A stretch of DNA of 64,000 nt, taken from positions 299,169-363,168 of the forward strand of contig JAQMWT010000366.1 in NCBI GenBank assembly GCA_029834535.1, written 5' to 3'. The stretch is from Chrysophaeum taylorii. Taxonomy: Eukaryota; Sar; Pelagophyceae; Pelagomonadales; Pelagomonadaceae. The notes beneath the pieces are model-generated. The model was not told the DNA's origin and did not search any database. It saw only the letters and a list, made by a program, of their open reading frames with translations. Position 1 is the stretch's first letter. The number at the start of each line of letters is the position of its first letter. Made by a program: the position numbers and the translations under genes. This document shows, one piece after another, positions 18,221 to 28,290 of the stretch.

Positions 18221-19601
18221 TGATCATTATTCCAAAAAGCGTGTCTCGTCTCTAAAAATAAAAATAAGAACCTCGTGAATTATCATTCATAGCCCTGGAT
18301 CGGATCGGATCGGATCGTCTCTATCGGTCGACGATCAGGGTAAGTCTTTCATATGGTGCTTGAATAGGGTTGTAGTAGTATGTCTTAGTTGAATTCTACG
18401 ACGTCATCACGATGCAAGTCGTGGCCTGCGCTGGCGCGTGCGACGGCCTTCTTGTTTGTATTCCAACCGCGAGCGCGCCGCAGGGCGGAGGGCGCTTTGC
18501 TAAAATAATGAGAAACGACTGGCGGGAGAATTATATGTAGTAGACACCGCAAAAAAAGTTCGCTTTTTAACGACGAGTAGTGGTGTCGGCTGCTCGCACG
18601 AAATCGCTTCGAGCACTTCCTTTTCCGCCGATTTGTGGTGGTGCCGAATCCTCATCGATAATTAGCAAGCGCGCGCGTCGCGTGCTTTCCTATCCTGAGG
18701 GCATCAATTCACCCATTCGTGCGCGTTGATCAGCTTTGCGGGCCCGCGATGGTGCGTCCCATATCGCACGCTCCTCCCGCTGGGAGGAGGCAGCGCCGTG
18801 TTTTGCGTCTGCTCAAAGGTTCTCAAGCCTCTTGTTAATGCTCGCTCGTCGCGGCCTTGCTGTTCTGGCTTCATTTTTACCTCGTATTGCGGCGCTCTCT
18901 CTCTCTCCGTCAGTCAGTCAGTCAGTCAGAGAGGCTCTTTCGTTTCGCTGCATGACTTTGCGGCTTTTCCTTGACTTTGCTCGAACACGGCGCGTCCCCC
19001 TCCTCAGCACGCAGTGGCGATCCGGCTCCCTTCGGCGCTTCGCCAATCTCGTGCTCTCCCCGGGCAGGCAGGCAGGCCGGCCGTGAGATCAGCGGCCTGT
19101 CCCCTCGAGACGACCCGCAGTCTCGCACTCCGTCGTTGTGTTGTGTGTTCGCCTGCCTACCTCTCTACGCTAGCTATGAACGGTTGTTCCTACGCCTCGT
19201 TCGCCGCGGACGCGCGCCCAAAGCTCCTGTCGAGCGAGAGTGATTCAATCTTGAGGTAGGGCGCACCGGAAGGAAGGAAGGAAGAGGAAGGAAGGAAGCC
19301 GAGAGGAAAGGATCGATGTAGAGGAGAGACGAAAGAAAGGTTCAAGGTCACTTCGAGGGAAGGTAGTCGTTCTTTGAAGTACCACGTGTGAAGATGCGTC
19401 GTCGGCATTTGATGGAGGAGAGATGTTTGAGTTTAGGAAGAGGAAGTTTATATGGGCCGATAGCTAGAGGTAGAATAGTTTTTGGTGGGCGGGGGCAGCA
19501 CAATTTCGCCGCATCTTTTGGAACAATTAGAGGGAATCACATCTAGAGCCTTGAATTATTAAACATTTCGAGATTTTAGTGAGAAATTGTATACAAGAAG
19601 A
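18221..19601. other. Spacer without supported genes
   Basis: 1.4 kb with (GGATC)n at about 18299-18316, (CAGT)n at about 18912-18930 and (AAGG)n-type repeats near 19270-19305. Open frames here are short and lack recognisable motifs. It should include the 5' region of the zinc-finger gene. Confidence 0.4.
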
Positions 19602-20465
19602 ATGAAGCGTACGCTCGAAGGCAAGGACGCGCTGAGCGCGTTGACGCTGCTGAGCTTCGCGGCGGCCCCCGTGGAGGACAAGAAGCGACGGCAGAAGTGC
19701 CGGCTCGACGGGTGCCAGGAGCCCGCGTGCGGCAGCCGCGCGGGGTTCTGTGCTTCGCACGCCTACGGCCCGAGGCGTTGCGAATTTCCAGGGTGCACGA
19801 AATGCGCGCAGGGCGGGGCGCGAAAGTTTTGCATCTCTCACGGTGGCGGCCGGCGGTGCCAGCACCCAGGCTGCACCAAGGGGGCTCGCGACCGTTTTTT
19901 TTGCGCGGCCCACGGCGGCGGCCGCAGGTGCCAGGAGCCCGGGTGCACGAAGGGTGCAGTCGGCGGGACCGACAAATGCACGGCGCACGGGGGTGGTCGC
20001 CGGTGCCAATCGTCGGGATGCCCGAGGTCGGCGCAGTCGGGGACCCACTTTTGCGTCTGTCACGGAGGTGGACGCACTTGTCGAGTGGACAAATGCTCGA
20101 GAGTCGCTCGAGGTAGGTCTCAATTCTGCGCGTCCCATCGCTCCGCCCAAGCCTGCCCGCATTGCGACAAGTACTCGATGAACTACAACGGACTCTGCGA
20201 CGACCATCAGCCAAAACTCGAAAAAAGTCAGAGCGGCATCATCGACTTGCGTCGTTTGGCGCCCCAAGTCCCGAAATTCCTCTGGAATCCGTACCCCCTC
20301 TACCCGATGCCCGTCGTCGACCCCAACCTCCTCACCTCGGTCCCCGCGCCCGCGGCCGTGCAAATCCCGCCCCCCCAAGTAACGGGGGCATCAACGACCA
20401 CCTTGTCTGGGTCGCCGCCTCCCTCGCAGCACCCCAACAATTACCACCGCGTCTTTTCCAGATGA
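19602..20465 (+). CDS. WRKY19-like Cys/His zinc-finger repeat protein
   Basis: 287 aa from the ATG at 19602. Residues about 30-190 contain six tandem fingers of the form C-x4-C-x(7-9)-C-x2-H. Examples are CRLDGCQEPACGSRAGFCASH, CEFPGCTK...FCISH, CQHPGCTK...FCAAH and CQEPGCTK...KCTAH, most followed by GGGRR linking to the next. This arrangement is that of the WRKY19-like zinc finger found in many copies in oomycetes, diatoms and brown algae and in a few plant WRKY proteins. It is thought to bind DNA or metal, but the target is unknown. The C-terminal third is Pro-rich and disordered. There is no WRKY domain. The gene converges on the Sec14-like gene. Confidence 0.8.
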   Translation: MKRTLEGKDALSALTLLSFAAAPVEDKKRRQKCRLDGCQEPACGSRAGFCASHAYGPRRCEFPGCTKCAQGGARKFCISHGGGRRCQHPGCTKGARDRFFCAAHGGGRRCQEPGCTKGAVGGTDKCTAHGGGRRCQSSGCPRSAQSGTHFCVCHGGGRTCRVDKCSRVARGRSQFCASHRSAQACPHCDKYSMNYNGLCDDHQPKLEKSQSGIIDLRRLAPQVPKFLWNPYPLYPMPVVDPNLLTSVPAPAAVQIPPPQVTGASTTTLSGSPPPSQHPNNYHRVFSR

Positions 20466-20844
20466 ATGAATCAATCAACGCCCGACGACCAAAAAAGAGC
20501 AACAACAACACCACCACCACCACCCGAAAAAACAACAACAAGAGCAACGACGAGGACGACGAGGATTCGTCCCCATGAAGTGAAGTGAAGTGAAGTGAAG
20601 TGAAGTGAATTGAATTGTTACCCCCCCGACTCGACCGAGAGCTCGCGCCCCTGCCCGCTTACCAGCCTGCTTGCCTGCCGGAAAAAAAAAAAAAAAAGAG
20701 GAGTGCGCGCGCGGCTCCTTCCCGCTTGTGTTTGAACAGAAAGCCCCCTGCCGCGAAAATAAAACGTGTACGATGATGGATGATGATGAGCTAAAAAACG
20801 ACGAGTCCCCAGCGGTGCTTCTCTTCTTCTTCTTCTTCATGATG
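20466..20844. other. Convergent spacer with (GTGAA)n repeat
   Basis: About 380 bases between two convergent genes. It contains (AAGTG)n at about 20576-20612 and a poly-A run at about 20682. No gene seen; presumably holds both 3' UTRs. Confidence 0.5.
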
Positions 20845-21768
20845 CTAGGCGTAGTAGGCGCGGCGGAGGCGCGTCTCGCCACTGGGCCGGCGCTGGGGCT
20901 TGTCGCGGGGCGGGGGCTTAACCTGGCCGGCGGTCGCTAGGTAAATAAGAACGTCGTCTTCGGTCCAGTAGTCAAGGTTTTCGGGAAGCGGGACCTCGGT
21001 CGCGCCGAGGTCCGTCTGGAGCGCCCTAACCTTGGCCTCGGAGAGAGGCTCGTGGAACTTGGCCGTGTGGTTGATTTTCGGCGACCTCGGCGTCGTTCGA
21101 TCGACCGAGAAAGGGCGCGCGTCGGCGTCGTCTTCGACTGATTCCGGAAGCGCGTCCACGGGCAAAAAGTCGGCACGCGCGACGATCTTGGATTTGAGGA
21201 GGGTTCCCATCGCGAGCCAGGCGTTGTGGAGCCAGATCGGAGCCCCGATAATCTGAATTTTCGTCAAGCGCGCGGGCAGCTTCCCGACCAATCCGTCAAC
21301 AATTTCGCGAAGCCGAATGGGTCTCAAGTGCAGCTTGGGTTGCGCGTTGCGCGCGTCCACCAGCAACGTCACCCCGTGGAACTGGGTATCTCGTGCCTCG
21401 AGGACGCGGTCGACAGCTGCCCACGCGGCCTCGATTATGCTCGCGCACCGCTCGTCGTCGTAGTCGGCCAAATCGACGAGCCCCAAGTCAAGCACCAGCC
21501 GCCCGTCGACAGCCTTGAGAAAGGCTTGCCCCTTGAGCGGGGTCCCAAGCTTGCGCCGAAAATTTAGGTACGACACGTACTGGTCCACGGCAGCCTCAAC
21601 GTCGAACTTCCGGAAGCGCAGAAACCGCAGGAGACGCTCCTCGCTCATTGGCTCCAGGAGCCGCCCTCCGACCGTCGGCACGACCACATTCGCGATCGCC
21701 TCCCGGAACTTCCGCACGTAGTGCCCTTCCTCCTCGAACGGAACAATTTTGGTGTCAAAGGCAGACAT
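20845..21768 (-). CDS. Sec14 / CRAL-TRIO lipid-transfer protein
   Basis: 307 aa from the ATG at 21768; the frame continues upstream to 21822, but only through a TTG. Residues 44-75 (ERLLRFLRFRKFDVEAAVDQYVSYL) are the CRAL-TRIO N-terminal helix bundle. Residues about 85-205 are the lipid-binding domain, with GVTLLVDARNAQP, then REIVDGLVGKLPARLTKIQIIGAP (the RLxxixiiNaP block, here with G for N) and KSKIVARADFLP. These proteins carry phosphatidylinositol or other hydrophobic ligands between membranes and stimulate phosphoinositide synthesis. The C-terminal 100 residues are charged and without a known domain; there is no GOLD domain. The ligand cannot be told from sequence. Confidence 0.8.
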   Translation of the reverse strand: MSAFDTKIVPFEEEGHYVRKFREAIANVVVPTVGGRLLEPMSEERLLRFLRFRKFDVEAAVDQYVSYLNFRRKLGTPLKGQAFLKAVDGRLVLDLGLVDLADYDDERCASIIEAAWAAVDRVLEARDTQFHGVTLLVDARNAQPKLHLRPIRLREIVDGLVGKLPARLTKIQIIGAPIWLHNAWLAMGTLLKSKIVARADFLPVDALPESVEDDADARPFSVDRTTPRSPKINHTAKFHEPLSEAKVRALQTDLGATEVPLPENLDYWTEDDVLIYLATAGQVKPPPRDKPQRRPSGETRLRRAYYA

Positions 21769-22381
21769 AGCCTGCCTGCCTGCCTGTCGTAATTTCAGAG
21801 GACGTTTTTTTTTCGAAAGCAATCAACGGAACTCTAATAGCTGCAACGGACGGCAGTTTCATCGACCAAACGGCTTATCAATCATTTCAATAACTTTTAA
21901 TAATAATAATAATAACTAACTCCTTGTTTCGATGTCATCATCCTTTGGTTGAATGAAACACTAACCCTCTCGAAGTGAAGTTTGTTCCTCTTGAAAGTTT
22001 TTTCGTGCTGTGCTGACGGTCCCCCTCGCCGCAAACACTCCAAGTGCAAGGCCTGTAAGTCTACTTGGAACCGAAGCTCAAACTCCTCCTCAAAAAGTTC
22101 TGCGCTCAATTCGACCCGGTCCCTCGCAAACACTCGTCCTTCTAAGGGTGCTCCGCTTTTGCGTTTTCTGTTCGACACGCGCATGAGTCGGTAGCTGCTC
22201 GGCTCTGGTGGCTCGAGCTCAAAGTATGGTATGCCGTTGATTGTTAGGGAGTTGAGAAACTCGAAGATTATTGCAGCAGCAAAATGAGCGAGGCATCATC
22301 GTCTTCCGATCGATCCTCTGGTTGCTGCTTGAGGGAAAAACAGCCTAAACCCCTGGTAGTAGTAATCTTTCGGCCTGCCAG
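21769..22381. other. Divergent spacer with a doubtful small frame
   Basis: 613 bases between the starts of the Sec14-like and coiled-coil genes. It contains (TAA)n at about 21897-21916 and a 95-codon minus-strand frame (21897-22184) with an ATG, charged and without recognisable motifs. I do not call it a gene. Confidence 0.35.
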
Positions 22382-23080
22382 ATGACACGATTCCTGATGA
22401 TTCTTGGGTGCGTCGCCCTCGCGCCGCCGCCGCAGGAGTTTCACCCCCCGAGTTTTGCGTATGGGGTGGTCGCTGCGACCGCGGCGAGCGGGGTGGTGTT
22501 GTCTGTTGGTCGGAAGATTATGATCGACCGACGCGCGCGAGAGGAGGTGGAGCTCGCGCAGGCGGCGTTGAGCGCGGCCGAGGAGGCCGAAAGGCTGTCG
22601 GAGGAGTCGAAGGAGGCGGAGGAGGCCCTCGCCGTGTCGCCGACGACGATCACGATGCCGAGTGGTTTGGTTTTTTTGAACTTGTTGCGGCAAGTCCGCG
22701 AGTGGCCTAAGCGTAAGGAAGCCGAACGATTGGCCAACGAGAAGGCAGCCGCTGCTGAGGCTGCGATCGAGGTTGCGCAGAAGACGGCGCAGCTCGCGCA
22801 CACCGAGGTCGTCGCTGTCCTGGACGAGGCTGTCCAGAGGTACGAGGAGGCGAGGGTGGCGGGGGACGAGGAGGGGATCAGAGAGGCGAAGGACGATCTG
22901 GAAGTTGCCGAGTCGGAGGCCCTCGATGTCGCGCGCCAGGTCGTCGAGGACAAGCAGGATATTTTCGACCCCTTCGACGTCCTCACCCCGGTGGTCGAGG
23001 AGGAGGGGGTGCCTCCGCCAACGCCACGAACGGGGGAGGAGGACGACGAGGTGCCTCAGCAGCCGCCGGTGGTTTCCTAA
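22382..23080 (+). CDS. Membrane-anchored coiled-coil protein, function unknown
   Basis: 232 aa. The N-terminus is hydrophobic (MTRFLMILGCVALAP, then SFAYGVVAATAASGVVLSVG). Residues about 50-90 and 115-195 are long Ala/Glu/Lys/Arg heptad-like helices (EEVELAQAALSAAEEAERLSEE; ERLANEKAAAAEAAIEVAQK). The C-terminus is acidic and Pro-rich. No catalytic motif. It could be a signal peptide followed by a luminal coiled coil, or a two-segment membrane anchor. It converges on the GT14 gene with 49 bases between stops, including (TAA)n. I do not recognise a family. Confidence 0.55.
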   Translation: MTRFLMILGCVALAPPPQEFHPPSFAYGVVAATAASGVVLSVGRKIMIDRRAREEVELAQAALSAAEEAERLSEESKEAEEALAVSPTTITMPSGLVFLNLLRQVREWPKRKEAERLANEKAAAAEAAIEVAQKTAQLAHTEVVAVLDEAVQRYEEARVAGDEEGIREAKDDLEVAESEALDVARQVVEDKQDIFDPFDVLTPVVEEEGVPPPTPRTGEEDDEVPQQPPVVS

Positions 23081-23129
23081 ATTACCTAATAATACGGCTG
23101 TTATAATAATAATAATAATAATAATACGA

Positions 23130-25064
23130 CTACAAGTCCGGCGGCGGGTCTTTTTGTGTGGCGGGTCCGTTGTTGTTGTCATCGTCATCATCATCATCAT
23201 CATCCCCGGCGACGACGAGCTCGAGGTGGAAAAGTTGCTCGATCTTGGTATCGTCGCACTCTTGGACTTTGATGGTGGGATAGGTCGCCTCGAGGCAGAG
23301 TTCCTTTGGTTTGTGGAAGGCGTAGGGGACCGAGATGAAGACGTGACCGGGTTTGGGTTTTCCCGGCGGGGTTTCGGGGGCGCCAAAGCCAAAGAGCTGG
23401 TTCCAGCGGCCCGAACAGGCGTAGGCGATGATCGAAGTGCCAGGGACGATCTGCTCCCTTTCTAGATCCAAACAAGCGTCGTGGGGTTCGAATTTGGCGT
23501 TGTATATCGGGCAAAAGGGCGCGGGAGCGAATTCACCGGTAGTCACGTTGGCCGGACCCCCCGATCCAAGCGCAATAGTACCGTCGGTCGAGCAGGGTCC
23601 CAACCCGAATCTCTGGGAGTCGCGCGTCGCATCGCAGGGCTCGAAGAACACGTCCCTCACATACCTTTGTTGTTTGGGGGCGCCGACGGCGACGCACAGC
23701 TCGGTTCGCGGAGCGCCTCCGGGATACCGCGGTCGCCAGGCGAGGCGGACGTTGGAGAAATGCTGGGTCCGCGAGACCGGGGGGCGGCTTCTGAGCGTGT
23801 CTACGGCATCGAGGATAGCTGCGTCCTTTCGCGAGTCAAATTTTCGCGCGAAAAGCGCTCCGCCCAACTCGAGCACGGGGAGGTAATCGAGGGTCAGGGT
23901 TGTAGGGGACCTTCCGCAGTGGCGCGGATTGGGTTGGAGGCATTTTTGGCCCGCCGCCTGCGGTTTTTCGTTTTCCCAACGATCGAACTGCACGTGAAGG
24001 AAATTGTCGTTTTCGTGCTTGGCACAAAAAGGCGAATTCTTTAAAACTGTGACAAAAAAATTTTCGTCGGCGACCATCGTAAAGACGCCGTACCTCTCGT
24101 AGTCGGCAGCAAAGGACGACGCGACTACGGGGGCGTCGGACAACACGGCGGGATCGTGGCCGCCGGCTTGCTGCATCGTCTTGGCGCGTCGGTCGGCCGC
24201 GCGAAGAGAATCCCCGACGACGTACCGCGCGAATTTTGGCGTAACGATCATCCACTGCGAGCCCATGTACATGTGGATACCGTGGGGGGGGGCAAGCCGG
24301 TAGATCCGGCGCATTTTGTTGTCGCATTCGACGAACTGATGCCACGCGCGCGGCGACGGCTCGTTCGGCATCGGCCTAATCTCCACGAACTCGGTATCCC
24401 GCGGGTACTTGGCCAACGTAGCTCTGATCTGCGCGTTCGACACCAGAGGGTACGTGTATCCCGATACCGTCACGATCCAGTCGAACTCGAAGGCCTCCAG
24501 CGCGCTGTCCATCGCGTTGAGCGTCGCTCTCACTACGTTGAATCCGCCCCAAGTGACGTTCGCCCGACCGCTTTCCATCACCAAGACGCGAGATCGGGAC
24601 CATCTCTTCAGCTCCGCGTATGTCTCGTGGGCCTTGAGATCCACGTGTACCACGAAGCTGTGCCTCTCGTCCTCCTCCTGAAGCGTGCTGATGAGCCTTT
24701 TCGCTTGCTCGGGTTCCTCGTGCACGAGCAGAACGTAACACAACCGAATCTCAGCCGCCGGGATCCCTTCGGATTTGGGGTTCTCGCTCCCCATTGGACA
24801 CTCGCTCTTGAAGGTGTGGGATTCGAACGGAAGCCAGTCTTCCTTTAGAACTCGCGAATACACTTCGCTGTACCGCGCCTTGACGAGCTCGCGGCACTCG
24901 AAGCTCTCCGTGTCAGCGAGGAGCGACCTCAGCTTTTTGTGCGCGAGCCTCTCCAGCGGACTCACCAATATCTCCCCGAGCTTTTTATACTCATCGTCGC
25001 TGTACTCGCGCGCCCAAACGACGACGACGTCGACGATTAACCACCACCACCACCGCCGCCACAT
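23130..25064 (-). CDS. GT14 (Core-2/I-branching type) glycosyltransferase with ricin-B-like C-terminal region
   Basis: 644 aa from the ATG at 25064; upstream only a GTG continues the frame. The N-terminus (MWRRWWWWLIVDVVVVWA) is a signal anchor, as in type II Golgi enzymes. From about residue 105, LCYVLLVHEEPEQAKRLISTL, FVVHVDLKA and WGGFNVVRATLNAMDSALE match the Core-2/I-branching/xylosyltransferase family, as do FDWIVTVSGYTYPL, YMGSQWMIVTPKFARYV and ADENFFVTVLKNSPFC. The family adds GlcNAc or xylose to glycans or proteoglycans in the Golgi. After about residue 430 there are two blocks with beta-trefoil lectin character: DACLDLEREQIVPGTSIIAY with WNQLF, and ELCLEAT with IKVQECDD. The tail has an in-frame run of nine Asp and three Asn. 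The lectin-like part is a weaker assignment than the transferase. Confidence 0.78.
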   Translation of the reverse strand: MWRRWWWWLIVDVVVVWAREYSDDEYKKLGEILVSPLERLAHKKLRSLLADTESFECRELVKARYSEVYSRVLKEDWLPFESHTFKSECPMGSENPKSEGIPAAEIRLCYVLLVHEEPEQAKRLISTLQEEDERHSFVVHVDLKAHETYAELKRWSRSRVLVMESGRANVTWGGFNVVRATLNAMDSALEAFEFDWIVTVSGYTYPLVSNAQIRATLAKYPRDTEFVEIRPMPNEPSPRAWHQFVECDNKMRRIYRLAPPHGIHMYMGSQWMIVTPKFARYVVGDSLRAADRRAKTMQQAGGHDPAVLSDAPVVASSFAADYERYGVFTMVADENFFVTVLKNSPFCAKHENDNFLHVQFDRWENEKPQAAGQKCLQPNPRHCGRSPTTLTLDYLPVLELGGALFARKFDSRKDAAILDAVDTLRSRPPVSRTQHFSNVRLAWRPRYPGGAPRTELCVAVGAPKQQRYVRDVFFEPCDATRDSQRFGLGPCSTDGTIALGSGGPANVTTGEFAPAPFCPIYNAKFEPHDACLDLEREQIVPGTSIIAYACSGRWNQLFGFGAPETPPGKPKPGHVFISVPYAFHKPKELCLEATYPTIKVQECDDTKIEQLFHLELVVAGDDDDDDDDDNNNGPATQKDPPPDL

Positions 25065-25142
25065 ACAGTCTCTAAAACTAAACACTTACCCTAGTTTGAA
25101 AAAAAAAAAAACCGTGCAACGCCAGCACGAAAGTTCATACTA
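25065..25142. promoter_or_regulatory. 78-base divergent spacer
   Basis: It separates the GT14 start (25064) from the start at 25143 and contains a 12-base A run. On the minus strand, a TAGGGTAAG word lies about 25 bases upstream of the GT14 ATG. The same word lies about 20 bases upstream of the AAA+ gene ATG (51594). Its role as a core element is only a suggestion. Confidence 0.25.
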
Positions 25143-25715
25143 ATGTCACCATCATCATCATCATCCCGTCCCGTGCGCGTCGGCCACTGGACGCGCGAGG
25201 AGGAGACCTACGCCACCAAGGTTGCCGAGTTGTTTGCCAAGGGCCGAATCCCCAATTGTCCCGAGGGACTCACGCTCCGGAGCCTCCTCGTCAATCTCCT
25301 CAACTGCAGTCCAATGCGAGTGTCTAAAAAACTTAGTACTGGCGTGGGAAAAAGAGCCTACAGGCAGACCCACGGCAATCTCGAGCGCGAGATAAACGAG
25401 CTGCGGCCGCTCGAGGAAGCCTTCCACCGGAGTATCGGCGACGCGCAAAAACTCAAACTTAGCCTCTTGGGGACTAGCAACCTCGTTACGCCCCTCGCGG
25501 CAAAGCAGGTCTTGCTCTCCAAGAAATCCGACGATGAAAAAGAACCAAAGTTCTACTCGGGCTACGCACCCCCCAACTACTACTACTACCCCTTCTACGA
25601 CCGACCCTCCGAACCACCAACTCCGCCTGCTCCTGCGGGCGACGACGCTTCTCCCCTTCCCTTCCCTTCCCTCTCCTCTCCTCTCCTCTCCGCGAGGGGG
25701 ACTACTTTTTGTTGA
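25143..25715 (+). CDS. Conserved W-T-x-E-E-E protein of stramenopile type
   Basis: 190 aa. After a Ser run, residues 12-65 read HWTREEETYATKVAELFAKG, then PEGLTLRSLLVNLLNCSPMRVSKKL. I recognise this arrangement (WTxEEE.YA....F..G, TLR..L...LnC.PMR.SKK) from many uncharacterised proteins of diatoms and related algae, often described loosely as SANT/Myb-like because of the opening WTxEE. A Lys-rich segment and a helix follow, then a disordered tail with Tyr and Pro runs (NYYYYPFYDR). A role in DNA or chromatin binding is plausible but unproven. The last 20 codons (PFPSLSSPLLS) read microsatellite, so the true C-terminus may have been extended. Confidence 0.65.
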   Translation: MSPSSSSSRPVRVGHWTREEETYATKVAELFAKGRIPNCPEGLTLRSLLVNLLNCSPMRVSKKLSTGVGKRAYRQTHGNLEREINELRPLEEAFHRSIGDAQKLKLSLLGTSNLVTPLAAKQVLLSKKSDDEKEPKFYSGYAPPNYYYYPFYDRPSEPPTPPAPAGDDASPLPFPSLSSPLLSARGTTFC

Positions 25716-25724
25716 ATGGTCAAT

Positions 25725-25755
<31 letters not shown>

Positions 25756-25989
25756 ACCTGTTTTATCACTTCATCCTATAGCGACCGGTGTGTCGAGCAT
25801 CATCGCCGAGGTTCTCTGTCCACAACAACTCGAAGTTAAGCGCGCGTTGAGCACCTTGCAATTCAAACATGCGCGGTGTGGTGCATTGTTCGTACACGAG
25901 GGCTCCAGTTTGTCAGAAAGAAGGGAAGCTCGATACGCTCAAGCAACGGCGCGAAATTATCCCAGATCCAAGACCAGGGGCGGGTGGTT
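25716..25989. other. Spacer with (GGC)n
   Basis: Contains (GGC)n at about 25727-25754. No gene seen. Confidence 0.4.
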
Positions 25990-26320
25990 CCTCAGAGCGA
26001 TGGTTTATCGAGCACCGCGTTGCCATCACACATTATCGGTAAAAAATATGGCCGCGAGAGTGGCCGGCCTGGGAGAAGTGCGGGCCGTATGCACAGGATG
26101 GTGTGGCGGGCTCGCGAGGATGGACTTTGTGATCCCGACCTATCACGCTGACCTGTTTTACCGCGTGGAGACCCAACTGGACGTCCACCGAGAGCCAGTC
26201 CCGCGAGCGCCAAACAACACCGTCGCCCACGAGATCCAACTTTCCCGCGTACGGCGGCTTTAAGGGCCAGCATATCGCAAAGCTCGACGCCTTTAGCATT
26301 GTCTTGGGACTCCACGGACG
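25990..26320 (+). pseudogene. Decayed DUF6492-type glycosyltransferase copy
   Basis: The piece RMDFVIPTYHADLFYRVETQL, then PVPRAPNNTV, matches RMDVVIPTYHVDL-CRVEIQI and PVPKAPKNTI of the intact gene at 30305-31297. About 25 residues present in the intact gene are missing between the two pieces. After a frame change, AYGGFKGQHIAKLDAFSIV matches VFGWKGQQIAKLEAYRFV. The sequence then loses similarity. Deletion plus frameshift shows a dead paralogue. Confidence 0.7.
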
Positions 26321-28290
26321 GCATTTCGATTTTCGGGGAGGTGAACCAAGTTCAGCGAACCTGGTGAGATGTGAGCTTCGCGAATTCCCAACGCTGGGTG
26401 TCGTACACCGCGATATCGTTGTCTCGTGGACTTTGGCGTCTTGCGGTTCGCACCGCAACGACGGGTCTGTCATTATGACGACGATGCTACAGGCCCCTCT
26501 ATCATTCATGCAGCCTCCCCGCGGCGCGATCGCGAGACCCTCGGCTTTCTCGCGCGATCGCTGCCGATGCTGGTGCCAGGTCGCGGTCGCCGCAGAGGTT
26601 GGGGACGACACGCGCGCCTGTTTTCTGGTCCCGTCGCACCGCAGCGTGGTTGTTGGTCATCCTCCTCAAGCTGGTTGTCATCTACATCATTTTCGCCGGT
26701 GGTGGTGGCGAGTGCGTTGTCGTCTTTGGCTTCGATCGTGGCTGGGACTTGCCGCGTTGCATTCCTCGTCCTCGCAGCTCGTGGCGACCGCAGCCTAGTT
26801 GTCATGCTCGAGTTCATCTACGGCATCACTTTCGCTGCTGGTGCTCTTACCTCTCTCTCGAGATCGCGCCACTCTATTTGGAGGGAGGAGACGCCGTCGC
26901 TGGTCCGCGAGGTCCTGCGGCTTGGGCATCACTCTCTTTCGAGGCTTTCCATCCTTCTTGGAACTAATTCTTGGAACCTTGAACGGCGTTGTTGGAATCT
27001 GAGGCGAGAGCATTTTTCTTGGAATCTTCAAGACCTCGCTGCTCAAGAAAGTGTGTCAAAAAGGTCAACGGCTCGGACGTAACCACCTGCTCAAAAAAGT
27101 AACGGCGCAAATTTCGTGCAGTCATAACAACTGTCAAACGTCAACTGCAAAACGGCGTAAGTTTTTTTCGTTGCAGTCGAAGCATTCTGTAGCATAAAGT
27201 TCTTGGTAGTCGTTCAAAAATTCAAGTCGTGCACCCTCAGCGGGCTGTTGGGGGCTACAGTGCTGCGCGACGAGGCCGCGTCGATCGAGGTACTCGGAGT
27301 TGGGGTACCCAGGGACGGCATTAGCAAGGGCAGGTGCCCTCAAAGTGCGGTCCACGCCCACGTGGTCCATCATCACTATCGTCGACCTCGAGATCTCAAA
27401 TCAAAACAATACGAGCTCCTTCCTCTCCGAATGGTGGTGTGACACCGTCCGCGACCAATTCCAAAAAATTTTTTTGCCCCCATCGCCGAGCGCCTGTGAC
27501 ATGCTTCCCGTCCAGTTCGCCGATGTCGACCGCGTCGTTGCAAGGAAGGTCCGCAAGATCACCCACACCAAAGCCCGCCACTGCCTCCATACGCACGCGG
27601 TCCGCGTGCTTATTTGCACCTACACGAACCTCCGTCTCATCAACAAGTGCACCGCCGAGATCGACGACTTCCTCCTGCAGTGCGTTACCAGCGAGGAGGA
27701 CCATTCAGTGCGTTACCGGCGAAAATGAAGACGACAACGACGAGATCGTCGACAACGCCGCCGTCACGACGGACGACGCCGGCTGAGGTATACAAGGAGA
27801 TGCGAGTACGATCGGCAAGCCCAACACAACACCAACTGCCCCGCTCTGTGCAAGACCCCTGCGCCCCCCTCGCTCCTCCTTAAGCGGCGAGGGTGTAGTG
27901 TCAAGTTCGTTGTTCGGTTATTATGAATGACGTTTCGATCAGCGCCCCAGCCTAAGGTGGATGCGTCGATAGCAACACACCTAGACTAGGACTAAAACCT
28001 ACTTTTTTTGTCTGTAGAATCTGCTCAGCGTCGCTACTGCCGAAGGCCAAGGCGTCGATCGACGACGCGCCCTCGACCTCCCCAACATCAATTTAAACCC
28101 AAAAAAAATCCTTCCAGAAATGTGCCAAGCGTTCAGTGGTTAGGAGTAACGCCAGGCCTTCGGCCACTGTGGTGAGACCGCTTTCGCCTTTAGTGAGAGC
28201 GCCGCGGCGTGCACGTTCGTGTTGGTGCCAGGGGCGACAAGCTCGAGTGGAATGGGCGGGAGGTCCCCCGCGCGGTTCACAAGTCGCTGA
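26321..28290. other. Region without confident genes; one open frame at about 27300-27728
   Basis: Mostly composition-driven frames. The plus-strand frame ending at 27728 encodes a less repetitive stretch (SEWWCDTVRDQFQKIFLP...ARKVRKITHTKARHCLHTHAVR) but has no clear ATG near the conserved-looking part. It ends where a CAGTGCGTTACC word is repeated; the acidic tail (ENEDDNDEIVDNAAVTTDD) lies in another frame, which suggests a frameshifted former gene. I recognise no family. Confidence 0.35.

Noticed and set aside
26426-27082. 218-codon plus-strand frame
   Set aside because: No ATG at its start, composition-driven, no motif; the repeated Trp-Asn-Leu near its end is a short sequence duplication.
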